From Mesorhizobium mediterraneum (lineage in GTDB: Bacteria > Pseudomonadota > Alphaproteobacteria > Rhizobiales > Rhizobiaceae), in contig NZ_NPKI01000018.1 in assembly GCF_002284565.1 (NCBI RefSeq), positions 62,001 through 126,000 of the forward strand: a stretch of 64,000 nt of DNA, in the 5' to 3' direction. This document shows positions 17,069 to 26,549 of this stretch, in pieces (the stretch's first letter is position 1; every line of letters starts with the position of its first letter). The translations under genes were made by a program, and so were the position numbers. A model generated the notes under the pieces. That model had not been told where the DNA came from. It searched no databases and saw nothing but the letters and a program-made list of their open reading frames with translations.

Positions 17069-17857
17069 ATGGATCATGAAGCGGTGAAAGGATCGGCCAC
17101 GAGGTCTGGAGTCAGGAGGCATCCTAGCGGCACCCCGCGGACATTCTGGCGCAAGATTCGCGAACCGCTGGCGCAATCGCGATTTGTCAAGAACGCCATC
17201 GCCAGCCTATTTGCGCAGTTCGTTCGTCTGATCCGCCTGACCAACCGCGTTGTCGACGGATCGGCGCAGATATCGGGTGGCGCTTACTCGCAATTCGAGC
17301 CGGGCATCATTGCGCTGTGGCACGGCCAGCATCTTCTGACCCCTGCCTACTACCCCAAGGGAAGGCCGCTGGTCGCCATGGTATCGCGCAGTGCCGATGC
17401 TGAGCTCAACGCGCTGATGATCGAGAAATTCGGTATCGAGGCGGTGCGCGGCTCGGGCGGACGCGAAGGCGCGAAGCATCTCGACAAGGGCGGCGCCAAG
17501 GCGCTGATTGCCCTGAAAAAGTCGCTCGCCACCGGCAAGAACGTCGCCATGATCGCTGATATTCCTCATGGCACGCCGCGCGACGCGGGGCTTGGCATCG
17601 TTCTCTTGGCGCGGCTCTCGGGCCGGCCGATCCTGCCCGCGGCAATCGCCACCAGCCGCCGTAAGGTGCTGGAGCGCAGCTGGGACAAGACCACGATCAA
17701 TCTGCCGTTCGGCCGCTCGTCGATCGTCGTGGGAACGCCGGTGTTCGTTCCGGCCAATGCGGATGAGGCCGAAATGGAACGCAAGCGCCAGGAGGTCACG
17801 GCCGCGCTCAACGCCGCAACCGCCGAGGCCTATCGCCTCGTGGATGGCTCGAAATGA
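17069..17857 (+). CDS. DUF374 lysophospholipid acyltransferase-like protein
   Basis: The 262-residue protein belongs to DUF374, a branch of the PlsC/LPLAT superfamily: IIALWHGQHLLTPAYY carries the acyltransferase-type His motif (here WHGQ rather than HxxxxD), then AMVSRSADAELNALMIEKFG, VRGSGGREGAKHLDKGG and IADIPHGTPRDAGLGIVLLA. Its place directly before waaA and lpxK suggests a role in lipid A or Kdo-lipid acylation at the inner membrane; the reaction is unproven. The start is either ATG 17069 or TTG 17060. It overlaps waaA by four bases (ATGA). Confidence 0.85.
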   Translation: MDHEAVKGSATRSGVRRHPSGTPRTFWRKIREPLAQSRFVKNAIASLFAQFVRLIRLTNRVVDGSAQISGGAYSQFEPGIIALWHGQHLLTPAYYPKGRPLVAMVSRSADAELNALMIEKFGIEAVRGSGGREGAKHLDKGGAKALIALKKSLATGKNVAMIADIPHGTPRDAGLGIVLLARLSGRPILPAAIATSRRKVLERSWDKTTINLPFGRSSIVVGTPVFVPANADEAEMERKRQEVTAALNAATAEAYRLVDGSK

Positions 17858-19170
17858 GCGGGCGCTGGGCGCGCACCTTCCTGACGGCGTATCGTTTCGC
17901 GGGCGCAGCCGCCTATCCGCTGATTGGTCCTTATGTTGCCTGGCGCACCTCCAGGGGCAAGGAGGACCGAATTCGCCGGCGCGAGCGCTATGGAATCGCC
18001 GGGCGCGAGCGTCCCGAAGGGCCGGTGATCTGGATCCATGCGGCGAGCGTCGGCGAGACCATCGCCGTCGTGCCGCTGGTCGAGAGCATCCTCGACTACG
18101 GCGTCAACATCGTGCTGACGACGGGCACTGTCACCTCCGCTCAGGTTGCCGACGAACGGCTCGGCGACCGCATCATCCACCAATATGTGCCGCTCGACCT
18201 CAAGCCGGCGGTCAGCCGCTTCCTCGACCATTGGCGGCCGGATCTGGCGATCATCGCCGAATCTGAGATTTGGCCGATGACCATCCTGGAGCTCGGCGCG
18301 CGCCGTGTGCCGCAAGTGCTGGTCAATGGCAGGCTATCGGACCGTTCGTTCAAATCCTGGAAGAAGCGCGCCAACATCGCCGAGGCGCTGTTCGAGAATC
18401 TCGCCCATGTCGTCGCCCAGTCGGAAATCGACGGCGAGCGCTTCCTCTCGCTTGGCGCCCGGCCGGTTACCGTATCCGGCAATCTCAAGGTCGACACGAC
18501 GCCGCCGCCGGCCGATGAAAGGGCGCTGTACACGCTGAAACGCCAGATCGGCGTCCGTCCGACCTGGGCGGCAATCTCGACCCATGACGGCGAGGAAGTG
18601 GTCGCCGCCGAGGTTCACGCGATGCTGCACAAGCGTCACCACGGTCTTTTGACGATCGTCGTGCCGCGCCACCCCGATCGCGCCGAAGCGCTTGCCGCGC
18701 AGATTTCCGGGATGGGCCTGAAAGTCGCTCGGCGCAGCAAGGGCGAAAGAATCACCGCCGATACGGACATTCTGCTTGGCGACACGATCGGCGAGATGGG
18801 GCTTTATCTCAGGCTGACGGAGATTGCCTTCGTCGGCCGTTCGCTCACCTCCGAGGGCGGCCAGAATCCGCTGGAGCCGGCCATGCTCGACACCGCGGTG
18901 CTGGCCGGCCGCAATGTCCAGAATTTTCGCGAGACCTATCAGCGCCTGCTCGACAGCGGCGGTGCCAAGTTGGTGCGCGACCGCGACATGCTGGCCGGCG
19001 CCGTCAATTTCCTTTTGAGCAACGAGGTGGCTCGCCACGAAATGATGGCAGCCGGTGCGGCGACCGTCGACGAGATGCGCGGCGCGCTGGCGCTCACGTT
19101 GAAGTCGCTTGAGCCCTATATTCAGCCGTTGGTCGTCAAGTCGCGCCTCAAGGGCGCCAACGGCCGCTAA
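17854..19170 (+). CDS. waaA: 3-deoxy-D-manno-octulosonic acid (Kdo) transferase
   Basis: The 438-residue GT30 enzyme transfers Kdo from CMP-Kdo to lipid A precursors at the cytoplasmic face of the inner membrane. An N-terminal anchor (AYRFAGAAAYPLIGPYVAW) is followed by RRERYGIAGRERPEGPVIWIH and the catalytic HAASVGET Glu. Further motifs are FLDHWRPDLAIIAESEIWPM, GRLSDRSFKSW, the C-terminal FVGRSLTSEGGQNPLEPA, and NVQNFRE. Length is normal. It begins within the stop codon of the DUF374 gene and is followed two bases later by lpxK. Confidence 0.96.
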   Translation: MSGRWARTFLTAYRFAGAAAYPLIGPYVAWRTSRGKEDRIRRRERYGIAGRERPEGPVIWIHAASVGETIAVVPLVESILDYGVNIVLTTGTVTSAQVADERLGDRIIHQYVPLDLKPAVSRFLDHWRPDLAIIAESEIWPMTILELGARRVPQVLVNGRLSDRSFKSWKKRANIAEALFENLAHVVAQSEIDGERFLSLGARPVTVSGNLKVDTTPPPADERALYTLKRQIGVRPTWAAISTHDGEEVVAAEVHAMLHKRHHGLLTIVVPRHPDRAEALAAQISGMGLKVARRSKGERITADTDILLGDTIGEMGLYLRLTEIAFVGRSLTSEGGQNPLEPAMLDTAVLAGRNVQNFRETYQRLLDSGGAKLVRDRDMLAGAVNFLLSNEVARHEMMAAGAATVDEMRGALALTLKSLEPYIQPLVVKSRLKGANGR

Positions 19171-19171
19171 G

Positions 19172-20200
19172 GTGGCCAGCGAAGCGCCACCCTTCTGGTG
19201 GGAAGAACCGGACTGGCGCGCGCTGGCGCTGACGCCGCTGTCCGCGATCTATGCCCTCATTGCCGGCCGCCGCATGCGCTCGGCGGCGCGCGAAAAGGTC
19301 GAGGCGCCGGTGCTGTGTGTCGGCAACTTTACCGTCGGCGGCACCGGCAAGACGCCGGTGGCGATCGCGCTCGCCGGACAGGCCAGGCGCATGCATCTCA
19401 ATCCCGGCTTCCTGTCGCGCGGCCATGGCGGCTCCTTCGCGCAGCCGCATGTCGTCGATCCGAATCACGACGCCGCCAAGCATGTCGGCGACGAGCCGCT
19501 GCTTTTGGCCGAGCACGCGCCGGTCGCGGTCACGCCGAACCGGGCCGCCGGCGCGCGTCTTCTGCTGGAAAAGCATGGCTGTGATTTCCTGATCATGGAT
19601 GACGGCTTCCAGAGCGCGCGCATCCATATCGATTACGCGCTGGTCGTCGTCGACGCGCGCTACGGCGTCGGCAACGGCCGCGTCATTCCTGGCGGTCCGC
19701 TCAGGGCTGGTATCGTCGACCAGCTGGTTTTCACCAGCGCGCTGCTGAAGATGGGCGAGGGCCTTGCTGCCGATGCGGTCGTCCGCCAGGCGGCGCGCGC
19801 CGGCCGGCCGATCTTCGAGGCGCGTACACGGCCAAGCAGGACGGCGGGGCTGGTCGGCAAGCGATTTCTGGCCTTTGCCGGCATCGGTCATCCCGACAAA
19901 TTCTTCGACACGGTCCGTGAGGCCGGCGGCCAAGTCGTGCTGACCCGGTCGTTTCCAGACCATCATTTCTATGGTGAGGACGAGCTTGCCGAACTGGCAA
20001 CGACAGCGCGAGGTGCCGGACTTGCCCTCATCACCACCGCCAAGGACGCCGCCCGGCTGCGCCACGATGCTGCGCCTGCCGAGTTCCTCGGGCAGCTCGA
20101 TGTGCTGGAAATCGACACCGTGTTCGATCCCGACCACGTGCCCGAACGCATCATCGACGAGACGCTGGATGCCTGGCGGCAGCGCAAGCTGAAGGGGTGA
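19172..20200 (+). CDS. lpxK: Tetraacyldisaccharide 4'-kinase
   Basis: A 342-residue kinase that adds the 4' phosphate to the lipid A disaccharide. It shows an N-terminal membrane-associated helix (ALALTPLSAIYALIAGRRM), the P-loop VGNFTVGGTGKTP, the LpxK signature FLSRGHGG (usually SRGYGG), DEPLLLA, CDFLIMDDGFQS and a C-terminal LITTAKDAARL. The GTG at 19172 is the first start compatible with the waaA stop codon at 19168-19170; its ribosome site is weak, consistent with coupling to waaA. Confidence 0.96.
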   Translation: MASEAPPFWWEEPDWRALALTPLSAIYALIAGRRMRSAAREKVEAPVLCVGNFTVGGTGKTPVAIALAGQARRMHLNPGFLSRGHGGSFAQPHVVDPNHDAAKHVGDEPLLLAEHAPVAVTPNRAAGARLLLEKHGCDFLIMDDGFQSARIHIDYALVVVDARYGVGNGRVIPGGPLRAGIVDQLVFTSALLKMGEGLAADAVVRQAARAGRPIFEARTRPSRTAGLVGKRFLAFAGIGHPDKFFDTVREAGGQVVLTRSFPDHHFYGEDELAELATTARGAGLALITTAKDAARLRHDAAPAEFLGQLDVLEIDTVFDPDHVPERIIDETLDAWRQRKLKG

Positions 20201-20225
20201 CTTTGGAGCCGATCCGGAAGCTGGT

Positions 20226-20459
20226 TTAACGCCGGCTGCGCAATTCCGGATGTGCCTCGATCTCGCGGCGCAGCGAGGCCGCAGCACTCACATAGGGCTC
20301 CTGCCTGGCGACGCTCCAGTATTTGAGTTCATCGAGCGGGATGCTTTCGCCGGTGACCGCGCAACGCACGAAGGCGCCGGGGCTGGTCACCTGGAAGTCG
20401 CCGTCTAGGTAGCGGATACGGGCTTCCTTGCCGCCGGGGCCTTCGAAACGGTTCATCAT
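20226..20459 (-). CDS. DUF2093 family protein
   Basis: A 77-residue protein matching DUF2093: NRFEGPGGKEARIRYLDGDF, SPGAFVRCAVTGESIPLDELKYWSV and a C-terminal helix rich in Ala/Arg. The family is small, found in Rhizobiales next to lpxK, and has no known function; the CAVTG stretch resembles a half zinc site but only one Cys is seen. It is convergent with lpxK, 25 bases away. Two ATGs occur in tandem at 20459 and 20456. Confidence 0.85.
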   Translation of the reverse strand: MMNRFEGPGGKEARIRYLDGDFQVTSPGAFVRCAVTGESIPLDELKYWSVARQEPYVSAAASLRREIEAHPELRSRR

Positions 20460-20591
20460 GACATGGAGCCAAGGTTCATGACGATGTCATCGCCACAAAT
20501 TGCCGGCAAGGTCAAGCTTGGAGCGAGACAAGATTGGGTTTAGTCGGCTCCGTTTCAGCCGAGCAAGCCGGCAAAGTGGATGCCTGGCATC

Positions 20592-21518
20592 CTACTGCTC
20601 AGCTACGATGAAATCCTCGATCTTTTCCGCCGCCAGCCCGGCCTGGAGCGCGATGCGCCGGGCAAGCTCGGCAGCGGCGGCGCGCGGTCGCCCCATAGGC
20701 CGGTCGAGCCAGTAGGATATCGGACTGAGAACCATGCGGTCGTCGACGGCGACGATGCGGCCTGACTTCAGTTGATGCTCGGTCATCGGTGGCCGTGCCA
20801 GCGCGATGCCGAGGCCGTGGGTGGCAGCATCGAGCACCAGATTGTAATCCTCGAAGCGCCGGTCCTGTGGGCGCGGGCGATAGTCGATGTCCTGCGCGGC
20901 AAGCCAGGCGCGCCAGGCCGAGGCGTCCGAATCGTTGATCAGCGGGAATTTGAGCATCCGGGCAGGGTCGCCACGACCGATCTCCTTGGCGAGGTCCGGC
21001 GAGGCGACGGGGAAAACGTGTTCCTCGAAAAGCTGCACCGAGACGCGGCCGGGGATACGGCCGCGGCCGCAGCGGATCGACAGATCGATGCCCTCGTCGG
21101 CAAGGTCCGCCTGGCGGATATCGACGTCGAGCACGATGCGCAGCTTGGACGGATTGTTTTCCAGCGCCGCCATGCGCGGCATCAGCCACAGCCCGCTGAC
21201 CGAGGGGATCGAGGTCAGCCGCACCACGGCGGTGCCGCGCGGCTCGATCCAGCGGTCCGAATTGCTGGATATCAGCGCGAAGGCCTCAGTGGTGCGCAGA
21301 TGCAGCCGGTTGCCTTCGATCGTCAGCGAGACACCGCGCGCGCCGCGATCGAACACTTTCAGCCCGAGCCAGTCCTCGAGCTTGGCGATCTGCCGGCTGA
21401 CGGCGCCATGGGTGAGGTTGAGTTTTTCGGCGGCGGCCGAAAAGCTGCCCGTCCGCGCCGCGGCGTCGAAGGCGCGCAGGGTTTCGAGCGGCAGCATCGC
21501 ATCTGAGCTGTGATCCAT
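20592..21518 (-). CDS. LysR-family regulator (GcvA-like)
   Basis: A 308-residue LysR protein with an N-terminal winged helix (LPLETLRAFDAAARTGSFSAAAEKLNLTHGAVSRQIAKLE) and an effector domain (VRLTSIPSVSGLWLMPRM, DEGIDLSIRCGRG, FPLINDSDASAWRAWLAAQ). It is divergent from the DMT exporter at 21609, so it probably controls that gene. The ATG at 21518 was chosen because the 105-codon upstream extension reads into the exporter gene. Confidence 0.93.
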   Translation of the reverse strand: MDHSSDAMLPLETLRAFDAAARTGSFSAAAEKLNLTHGAVSRQIAKLEDWLGLKVFDRGARGVSLTIEGNRLHLRTTEAFALISSNSDRWIEPRGTAVVRLTSIPSVSGLWLMPRMAALENNPSKLRIVLDVDIRQADLADEGIDLSIRCGRGRIPGRVSVQLFEEHVFPVASPDLAKEIGRGDPARMLKFPLINDSDASAWRAWLAAQDIDYRPRPQDRRFEDYNLVLDAATHGLGIALARPPMTEHQLKSGRIVAVDDRMVLSPISYWLDRPMGRPRAAAAELARRIALQAGLAAEKIEDFIVAEQ

Positions 21519-21608
21519 AGTCACAGCTGATCCTCGATCTGGTCGTTTGTCAACCGGCCAGGAAAGGCGTTTTGTGTGTTTGAGCATATGAAACGCGAGA
21601 GAAATGAA

Positions 21609-22502
21609 ATGAGCGCCTGTACCGGAACGTTGAATTCGACACAGCGGATGGACACCCCGGCAGCCATTGCGGTGGCGTTGACGGTGGTCGGTTGGGCGTC
21701 CGCCTTCCCGGCGATCCGCGCGGGCCTCGCCGCCTTCGGGCCGCTGGAACTCGGCGCACTGCGCTTTGCCATCGCGGCGGTACCGGCGGCGATCTTCCTC
21801 GCCGTCAAGCGGCCGGCGCTGCCAAAGCTCCACGAGTTATGGCGCTTTGTCTTCGGCGGCGCCGTCTTCGTCGCGCTCTACACGGCAATGCTCAATTTCG
21901 GTGAGCTGACGGTTTCGGCCGGCGCGGCCGGTTTCATCATCAATGTCAGCCCGATCTTCACCGCCATCATGGCGATGGCGCTGCTCGGCGAACGCTTCTC
22001 AACCATGGCCTGGGCAGGCACAGCCATCTCCTTCGCCGGCATCGGCATCATTGCCATGGGCGAGGGGCAGGGCCTGCATTTCAACACCGGCGCGCTGCTC
22101 GTGCTGGGTTCAGCGCTGTGCTCGGCCGTCAACACCATCGTCCAGAAGCCACTGTTTGCCCGCCACCACCCGCTGACCATCGCCGCCTCCAACATGGTGC
22201 TCGGCGCGCTCTGCCTGGCGCCGTTCCTGCCGAACGCACTCTCGCAAGCAGCGGTCGCGGATACAGCCGGCCTTAGCGCCGTCATCTTTCTCGGCATAGT
22301 GCCAAGCCTCATCGCCTACGCCGCCTGGGCAACCGCACTTTCCCGGCTGCCGGCGGCGCGCGCCTCGAACTTCCTCTACCTGGTCTCGCCGGTGGCGACG
22401 CTGATCGGCTTCTTCTGGCTGGGCGAGGTGCCGACGCTGCTTGGCATTCTCGGCGGTGCACTGGCGCTCGGCGGCGTCATCGTGGTGAATTTGAAGCGCT
22501 GA
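21609..22502 (+). CDS. DMT-superfamily (EamA) transporter
   Basis: A 297-residue inner-membrane protein with ten predicted helices in two EamA halves: [50 protein letters not shown], and in the second half [36 protein letters not shown]. Members export amino acids or metabolites; the substrate is unknown. Starts at 21588 and a GTG at 21576 are also in frame; 21609 has the better purine-rich leader and the protein core begins after it. It is divergent from a LysR gene. Confidence 0.88.
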   Translation: MSACTGTLNSTQRMDTPAAIAVALTVVGWASAFPAIRAGLAAFGPLELGALRFAIAAVPAAIFLAVKRPALPKLHELWRFVFGGAVFVALYTAMLNFGELTVSAGAAGFIINVSPIFTAIMAMALLGERFSTMAWAGTAISFAGIGIIAMGEGQGLHFNTGALLVLGSALCSAVNTIVQKPLFARHHPLTIAASNMVLGALCLAPFLPNALSQAAVADTAGLSAVIFLGIVPSLIAYAAWATALSRLPAARASNFLYLVSPVATLIGFFWLGEVPTLLGILGGALALGGVIVVNLKR

Positions 22503-22533
22503 TTCAAAAGTTTGGAAGATTCACCTGATTCAA

Positions 22534-22557
22534 AAGAGCCGCTGAAGAGCGGCTCTT
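22534..22557. terminator. Hairpin between convergent exporter and mutL genes
   Basis: AAGAGCCGCT-GAAG-AGCGGCTCTT is a perfect 10-base stem with a tetraloop, placed between two converging stop codons. A-rich and T-containing flanks on both sides make it a good bidirectional terminator candidate. Confidence 0.75.
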
Positions 22558-22572
22558 GTCGCATCCGCTGAG

Positions 22573-24447
22573 CTAGCGCCTCCCGAACAGCCGCTCGATA
22601 TCAGCAAGCTTGAGCTCGATATAGGTCGGGCGGCCGTGGTTGCAGGTGCCGGAGCCCGGCGTCGCCTCCATCTGGCGCAGCAGCGCGTTCATCTCCTCGG
22701 GCTTGAGCAGGCGGCCGGAACGCACCGAGCCGTGGCAGGCCATGGTCGCGGCGATCCTGTCCAGCCGTTCCTTCAGCGTATCGACCGTGTCGTTGTCGGC
22801 GATCTCGTCGGCAAGGTCGCGCACCAGCTGCTGGACGTTGGTTTCGCCGAGCATCGACGGCGTTTCGCGCACGGCGACCGCACCCGGGCCGAAGCGCTCG
22901 ACGGCGAGGCCGAAGCGGGCCAGCGTTTCGGAATGCATGGCGAGCCGCTCGGCATCCTCTTCCGGCAGGTCGACGATCTCCGGCAGCAACAGCATCTGCG
23001 ACGGCACGGCGCGCGAATGCAGCGCGTTCTTCAGCGCCTCGTAGACCAGCCGCTCATGCGCTGCATGCTGGTCGACGATGACAAGCGAATCCCTGGTCTG
23101 CGCGACGATGTAGTTCTCGTGCACCTGGGCGCGTGCGGCACCCAGCACCGTGCCAAGCAGCGTCTCCGCCGTCTCAGTCTGTCCGGCACGCGCGTCGGCG
23201 CTGTGAAGCGGGCCGGCGTCGAACGCCGCTTGATCGTTTTCGCCGAAGCCGCCATTTCCTGGTTCGGTATTTTCAAACCCCATGTCCAGCGGCCGTTGCG
23301 GCGAGCGGGCCGGGTCGAAACCGGCGGAGCCGGAGGCACGGTAGGCCGCCTCGTAGCTGCGGTGGCCGTTGGCCGGTCCTGAATGGGCGTAGGACGCCGC
23401 GCCCGGCCGGAATGCCGCCATCATGCCGGCTGCCCCTGAAGTGGCGGCACGGATGCCGGCATTGGCCAATGCTTCGCGGATGGCGCCGACGATCAGCCCT
23501 CGCACCAATCCCGGATCGCGGAAGCGTACGTCGGCCTTGGCCGGATGGACATTGACGTCGACGATGGCCGGATCAAGCGTCAGGAACAGCACAGTCACCG
23601 CATGGCGATCGCGCGGCAGCACGTCGGCGAAGGCGCCACGGATGGCGCCGGCAATCAATTTATCGCGCACCGGCCGGCCATTGACATAGGCATATTGCTG
23701 CAGCGCGTTGGCGCGACTGAAGGACGGGATCGAGACGTGACCGGCCAGATGCACACCGTCGCGCACGGCGTCGATGGCGATGGCATTGGCCGGAAAGTCG
23801 GCGCCCATCACTTGCGCAACGCGGCGCAGCCGGCCTTCGGGGCTGTCGTCGGTCGCCGGCAGCTCCAGCGTCGAGCGGTCGGAACCGGCCAGCGTGAAGC
23901 GCACGGCGGGGAAGGCGATGGCAATGCGCTTGATCACGTCGCTGGTCGCCGAGCTTTCGGCGCGTTCGCCTCTCATGAATTTGAGCCGCGCCGGCGTGGC
24001 GAAGAACAGGTCGCGCACCTCGACCGTGGTGCCGCGATTGGCGGCCGCCGGCTTGACGGCGGACACGCGGCCACCCTCGATGCCGATCTCCGCGGCGCTG
24101 TCGCCGTTGGCCGTGCGCGAGCGGATCGACAGCCGCGCCACCGAACCGATCGACGGCAGCGCCTCGCCGCGAAAGCCGAGCGAGCGGATATCGTGAATGT
24201 TGTCGGCGAGCTTCGAGGTGCAATGGCGCGCGATCGCCAGCGCCAATTCCTTTTCCGGGATGCCCGAGCCGTCGTCGGTGACGCGTATCAGGTTCAGCCC
24301 GCCGCCGGCGGTGACGATCTCGACTCTGGCAGCGCCCGCGTCTAGCGCGTTTTCGACCAGTTCTTTGACCACGCTTGCCGGACGCTCGATGACTTCGCCG
24401 GCGGCGATCTGGTTGATCATCGTTTCGGAGAGCTGGCGAATGGGCAT
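22573..24447 (-). CDS. mutL: DNA mismatch repair protein MutL
   Basis: The 624-residue protein opens with a GHKL ATPase domain ([56 protein letters not shown]). It ends with a dimerisation/endonuclease domain carrying [15 protein letters not shown] (the DQHA(x)2E(x)4E nicking motif), ACHGSVRSG and [11 protein letters not shown]. The endonuclease motif marks the MutH-independent type of MutL, unlike E. coli. A low-complexity linker lies at about 340-430. ATG at 24447 gives the canonical N-terminus; an ATG ten codons upstream is less likely. Confidence 0.97.
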   Translation of the reverse strand: MPIRQLSETMINQIAAGEVIERPASVVKELVENALDAGAARVEIVTAGGGLNLIRVTDDGSGIPEKELALAIARHCTSKLADNIHDIRSLGFRGEALPSIGSVARLSIRSRTANGDSAAEIGIEGGRVSAVKPAAANRGTTVEVRDLFFATPARLKFMRGERAESSATSDVIKRIAIAFPAVRFTLAGSDRSTLELPATDDSPEGRLRRVAQVMGADFPANAIAIDAVRDGVHLAGHVSIPSFSRANALQQYAYVNGRPVRDKLIAGAIRGAFADVLPRDRHAVTVLFLTLDPAIVDVNVHPAKADVRFRDPGLVRGLIVGAIREALANAGIRAATSGAAGMMAAFRPGAASYAHSGPANGHRSYEAAYRASGSAGFDPARSPQRPLDMGFENTEPGNGGFGENDQAAFDAGPLHSADARAGQTETAETLLGTVLGAARAQVHENYIVAQTRDSLVIVDQHAAHERLVYEALKNALHSRAVPSQMLLLPEIVDLPEEDAERLAMHSETLARFGLAVERFGPGAVAVRETPSMLGETNVQQLVRDLADEIADNDTVDTLKERLDRIAATMACHGSVRSGRLLKPEEMNALLRQMEATPGSGTCNHGRPTYIELKLADIERLFGRR

Positions 24448-24531
24448 GAGGGCACTATAGGCGGATTCGCGGCCCATACGGGAGAGGTAGAATTAAGGAA
24501 TCCGCGGCTTACCGCGAACGGACCGCGCTCT

Positions 24532-25434
24532 TCACGTCATGAGCCTGGGCAATCCAGCCGCCAGCGCGTCGACGGCAAGACGGACCTTCAGCGGCAAGTG
24601 AGGTGTCTGCAGCCATAGCGCATAGGCGTCGTAAAGAAATCCCGGCTGTTCCGGCAGCAGGGGGACAAGTGCGCCGGCCTGAATGCGCTCACGAACCAGC
24701 CAGTATGGCAGCCAGGCAAGCCCCATGCCGGCGGCCGCGACATCGGCGATCGCATCGAGGTCGTCGAGCCGCAAGCGGCTGACCGGCATGACCTCCAGTG
24801 CGGGCTGGCCATTGCGCGGAAACAGCCATGGTTGAACGACACGGCCCGAACGGCGGTAGATGATGGCCTGGTGGCTGCCGAGATCCCCTATCTGCTGTGG
24901 CCACCCGTGCATCTCGAGATAGGATGGCGACGCGCAGACGACCATGCGCTGTCGCGCGATGCGACGCGCCATCACGCCGGCCTGGTCTTCCAGATTGCCG
25001 GTCCGGATGGCAAGATCGCAGCCATCCTCTGCAAGATCGGCGAGGGGGTCGCTGAACGACAGGTCGAGTTCGAGCGAGGGATATTGCTGCGCCAGTTCCA
25101 GCAGGATCGGAGCAACACAGCGCCGGCCGAAATGCACGGGCATGATGACGCGCAGCTTTCCGCGTGGTTCGGAAAGTTGATCGGCCGCGAGCGCATCCGC
25201 GGCCTCGGCTTCAGCGATTACCAGCCGGCAGCGCTCATAATAGGCGCGCCCGAAGTCTGTCAGGCTCTGGCGGCGAGTGGTCCGGTTGATGAGGCGCACG
25301 CCCAGACGCTCCTCGAGAAACCGAACATGCTTGCCGACCATCGGTCCGGACAGGTCGAGAGCGGCAGCAGTCGCCGCGAACGAGCCCAGATCGACGGTTT
25401 TGACGAACACGGCCATGCTCGTAAGGCGATCCAT
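24532..25434 (-). CDS. LysR-family regulator
   Basis: A 300-residue LysR protein: winged helix MDRLTSMAVFVKTVDLGSFAATAAALDLSGPMVGKHVRFLEERLG and effector domain (GKLRVIMPVHFGRRCVAPILLELAQQYP, DGCDLAIRTGNLED). It is divergent from the MDR oxidoreductase at 25539, across a 104-base gap with two inverted repeats, and probably controls that gene. ATG at 25434 was preferred to a TTG two codons earlier. Confidence 0.93.
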   Translation of the reverse strand: MDRLTSMAVFVKTVDLGSFAATAAALDLSGPMVGKHVRFLEERLGVRLINRTTRRQSLTDFGRAYYERCRLVIAEAEAADALAADQLSEPRGKLRVIMPVHFGRRCVAPILLELAQQYPSLELDLSFSDPLADLAEDGCDLAIRTGNLEDQAGVMARRIARQRMVVCASPSYLEMHGWPQQIGDLGSHQAIIYRRSGRVVQPWLFPRNGQPALEVMPVSRLRLDDLDAIADVAAAGMGLAWLPYWLVRERIQAGALVPLLPEQPGFLYDAYALWLQTPHLPLKVRLAVDALAAGLPRLMT

Positions 25435-25460
25435 ATTCAAAACTCTCAGTTTCTACTGTT

Positions 25461-25472
25461 CTGCCTAGGCAG
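25461..25472. promoter_or_regulatory. Palindrome in divergent lysR/MDR promoter region
   Basis: CTGCCTAGGCAG is a perfect 12-base palindrome. Ten bases downstream, TGCCAG-N7-CTGGCA (25482-25500) is a second inverted repeat sharing the TGCC/GGCA half-sites. They are candidate LysR sites. Confidence 0.5.
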
Positions 25473-25538
25473 CAATTTATCTGCCAGGCGGCCGCTGGCA
25501 TAGCCTATTCGGTTCAAATATTTTGGAGTTATGACCGG

Positions 25539-26528
25539 ATGGCACGTGTTGTTCGTTTTCATGAGCATGGTGGTCCCGAGGTTCTGCGCATCGAGAATCT
25601 CGACATTCCCGCGCCCGGTCGGGGCGAGATCCAGATCCGGGTCAAGGCATTGGGCCTCAACCGGGCCGAGGCGCTGCTGCGTTCGGGCACTTATATCCAG
25701 ACGCCGCCATTGCCTTCCGGTCTTGGCCTTGAGGCAGCGGGTGTCGTCGAAGCGGTCGGCGAAGGCGTAGACGGTTTTGCGCCAGGTGACGCCGTCAGCG
25801 TCGTGCCGCCATTGTCGATGGCCTGCTGGCCCGCCTATGGCGCGATTGCCACATATCCCGCCGAGCTCGTGGTCAAGCATCCGCCGTCGCTCAGCTGGGA
25901 AGAGGCGGCAGCCGTCTGGATGCAATATCTCACCGCCTATGGCGCACTGATCGACATTGCCAAGCTCGGCAGGGAGGACTTTGTCGTCATCACCGCAGCA
26001 TCGAGCAGCGTCGGACTTGCAGCGATCCAGATTGCCAACATCGTTGGTGCGGCCCCGATCGCGGTCACGCGGACATCTGCCAAGAAGCAGGCCTTGCTCG
26101 AGTTCGGCGCAGCCCACGTCATCGCTTCAGCGAACGAAGACCTGGAGGCCCGGCTGAAGGAAATCGCCGGCCCGGACAACATCCAAGTGGTGCTCGACGC
26201 GGTCGGCGGCCCGATATTCGAGCCGCTGACGGCGGCGATGGCACGGGGCGGCATTCTCATCGAATACGGCGGCTTGAGCCGCGAGCCGACGCCGTTCCCG
26301 CTGTTCGCCGTGCTGGCCAAGACGCTGACGCTGCGCGGCTATCTCGTCCACGAACTCACTGGCGATCCAGCGAAGCTGGAGGCTGCCAAGGCGTTCATCC
26401 TCGACGGATTGATGTCGGGAGCGCTAAAGCCGGTAATCTCCAGGACCTTTCCGTTCGACCAGATCGTCGAGGCGCATCGCTTTCTCGAGTCGAACGAACA
26501 ATTCGGCAAGATTGTCGTGACGGTTTGA
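25539..26528 (+). CDS. Zinc-free MDR oxidoreductase (quinone-oxidoreductase-like)
   Basis: A 329-residue medium-chain dehydrogenase/reductase: GroES-like N-terminus (VRFHEHGGPEVLRIENLDIP, VKALGLNRAEALLRSG, GLEAAGVVEAVGEGV), then a Rossmann domain (VVITAASSSVGLAAIQIANIVGA) in which the usual GxGxxG is replaced by AASSSVG, a form common in NADPH:quinone oxidoreductases. The structural zinc cysteines are absent. It reduces quinones or enals with NADPH in related proteins; the substrate here is unknown. Divergent from a LysR regulator. Confidence 0.9.
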   Translation: MARVVRFHEHGGPEVLRIENLDIPAPGRGEIQIRVKALGLNRAEALLRSGTYIQTPPLPSGLGLEAAGVVEAVGEGVDGFAPGDAVSVVPPLSMACWPAYGAIATYPAELVVKHPPSLSWEEAAAVWMQYLTAYGALIDIAKLGREDFVVITAASSSVGLAAIQIANIVGAAPIAVTRTSAKKQALLEFGAAHVIASANEDLEARLKEIAGPDNIQVVLDAVGGPIFEPLTAAMARGGILIEYGGLSREPTPFPLFAVLAKTLTLRGYLVHELTGDPAKLEAAKAFILDGLMSGALKPVISRTFPFDQIVEAHRFLESNEQFGKIVVTV

Positions 26529-26549
26529 CCGGGCACTATCGGGATGGCC

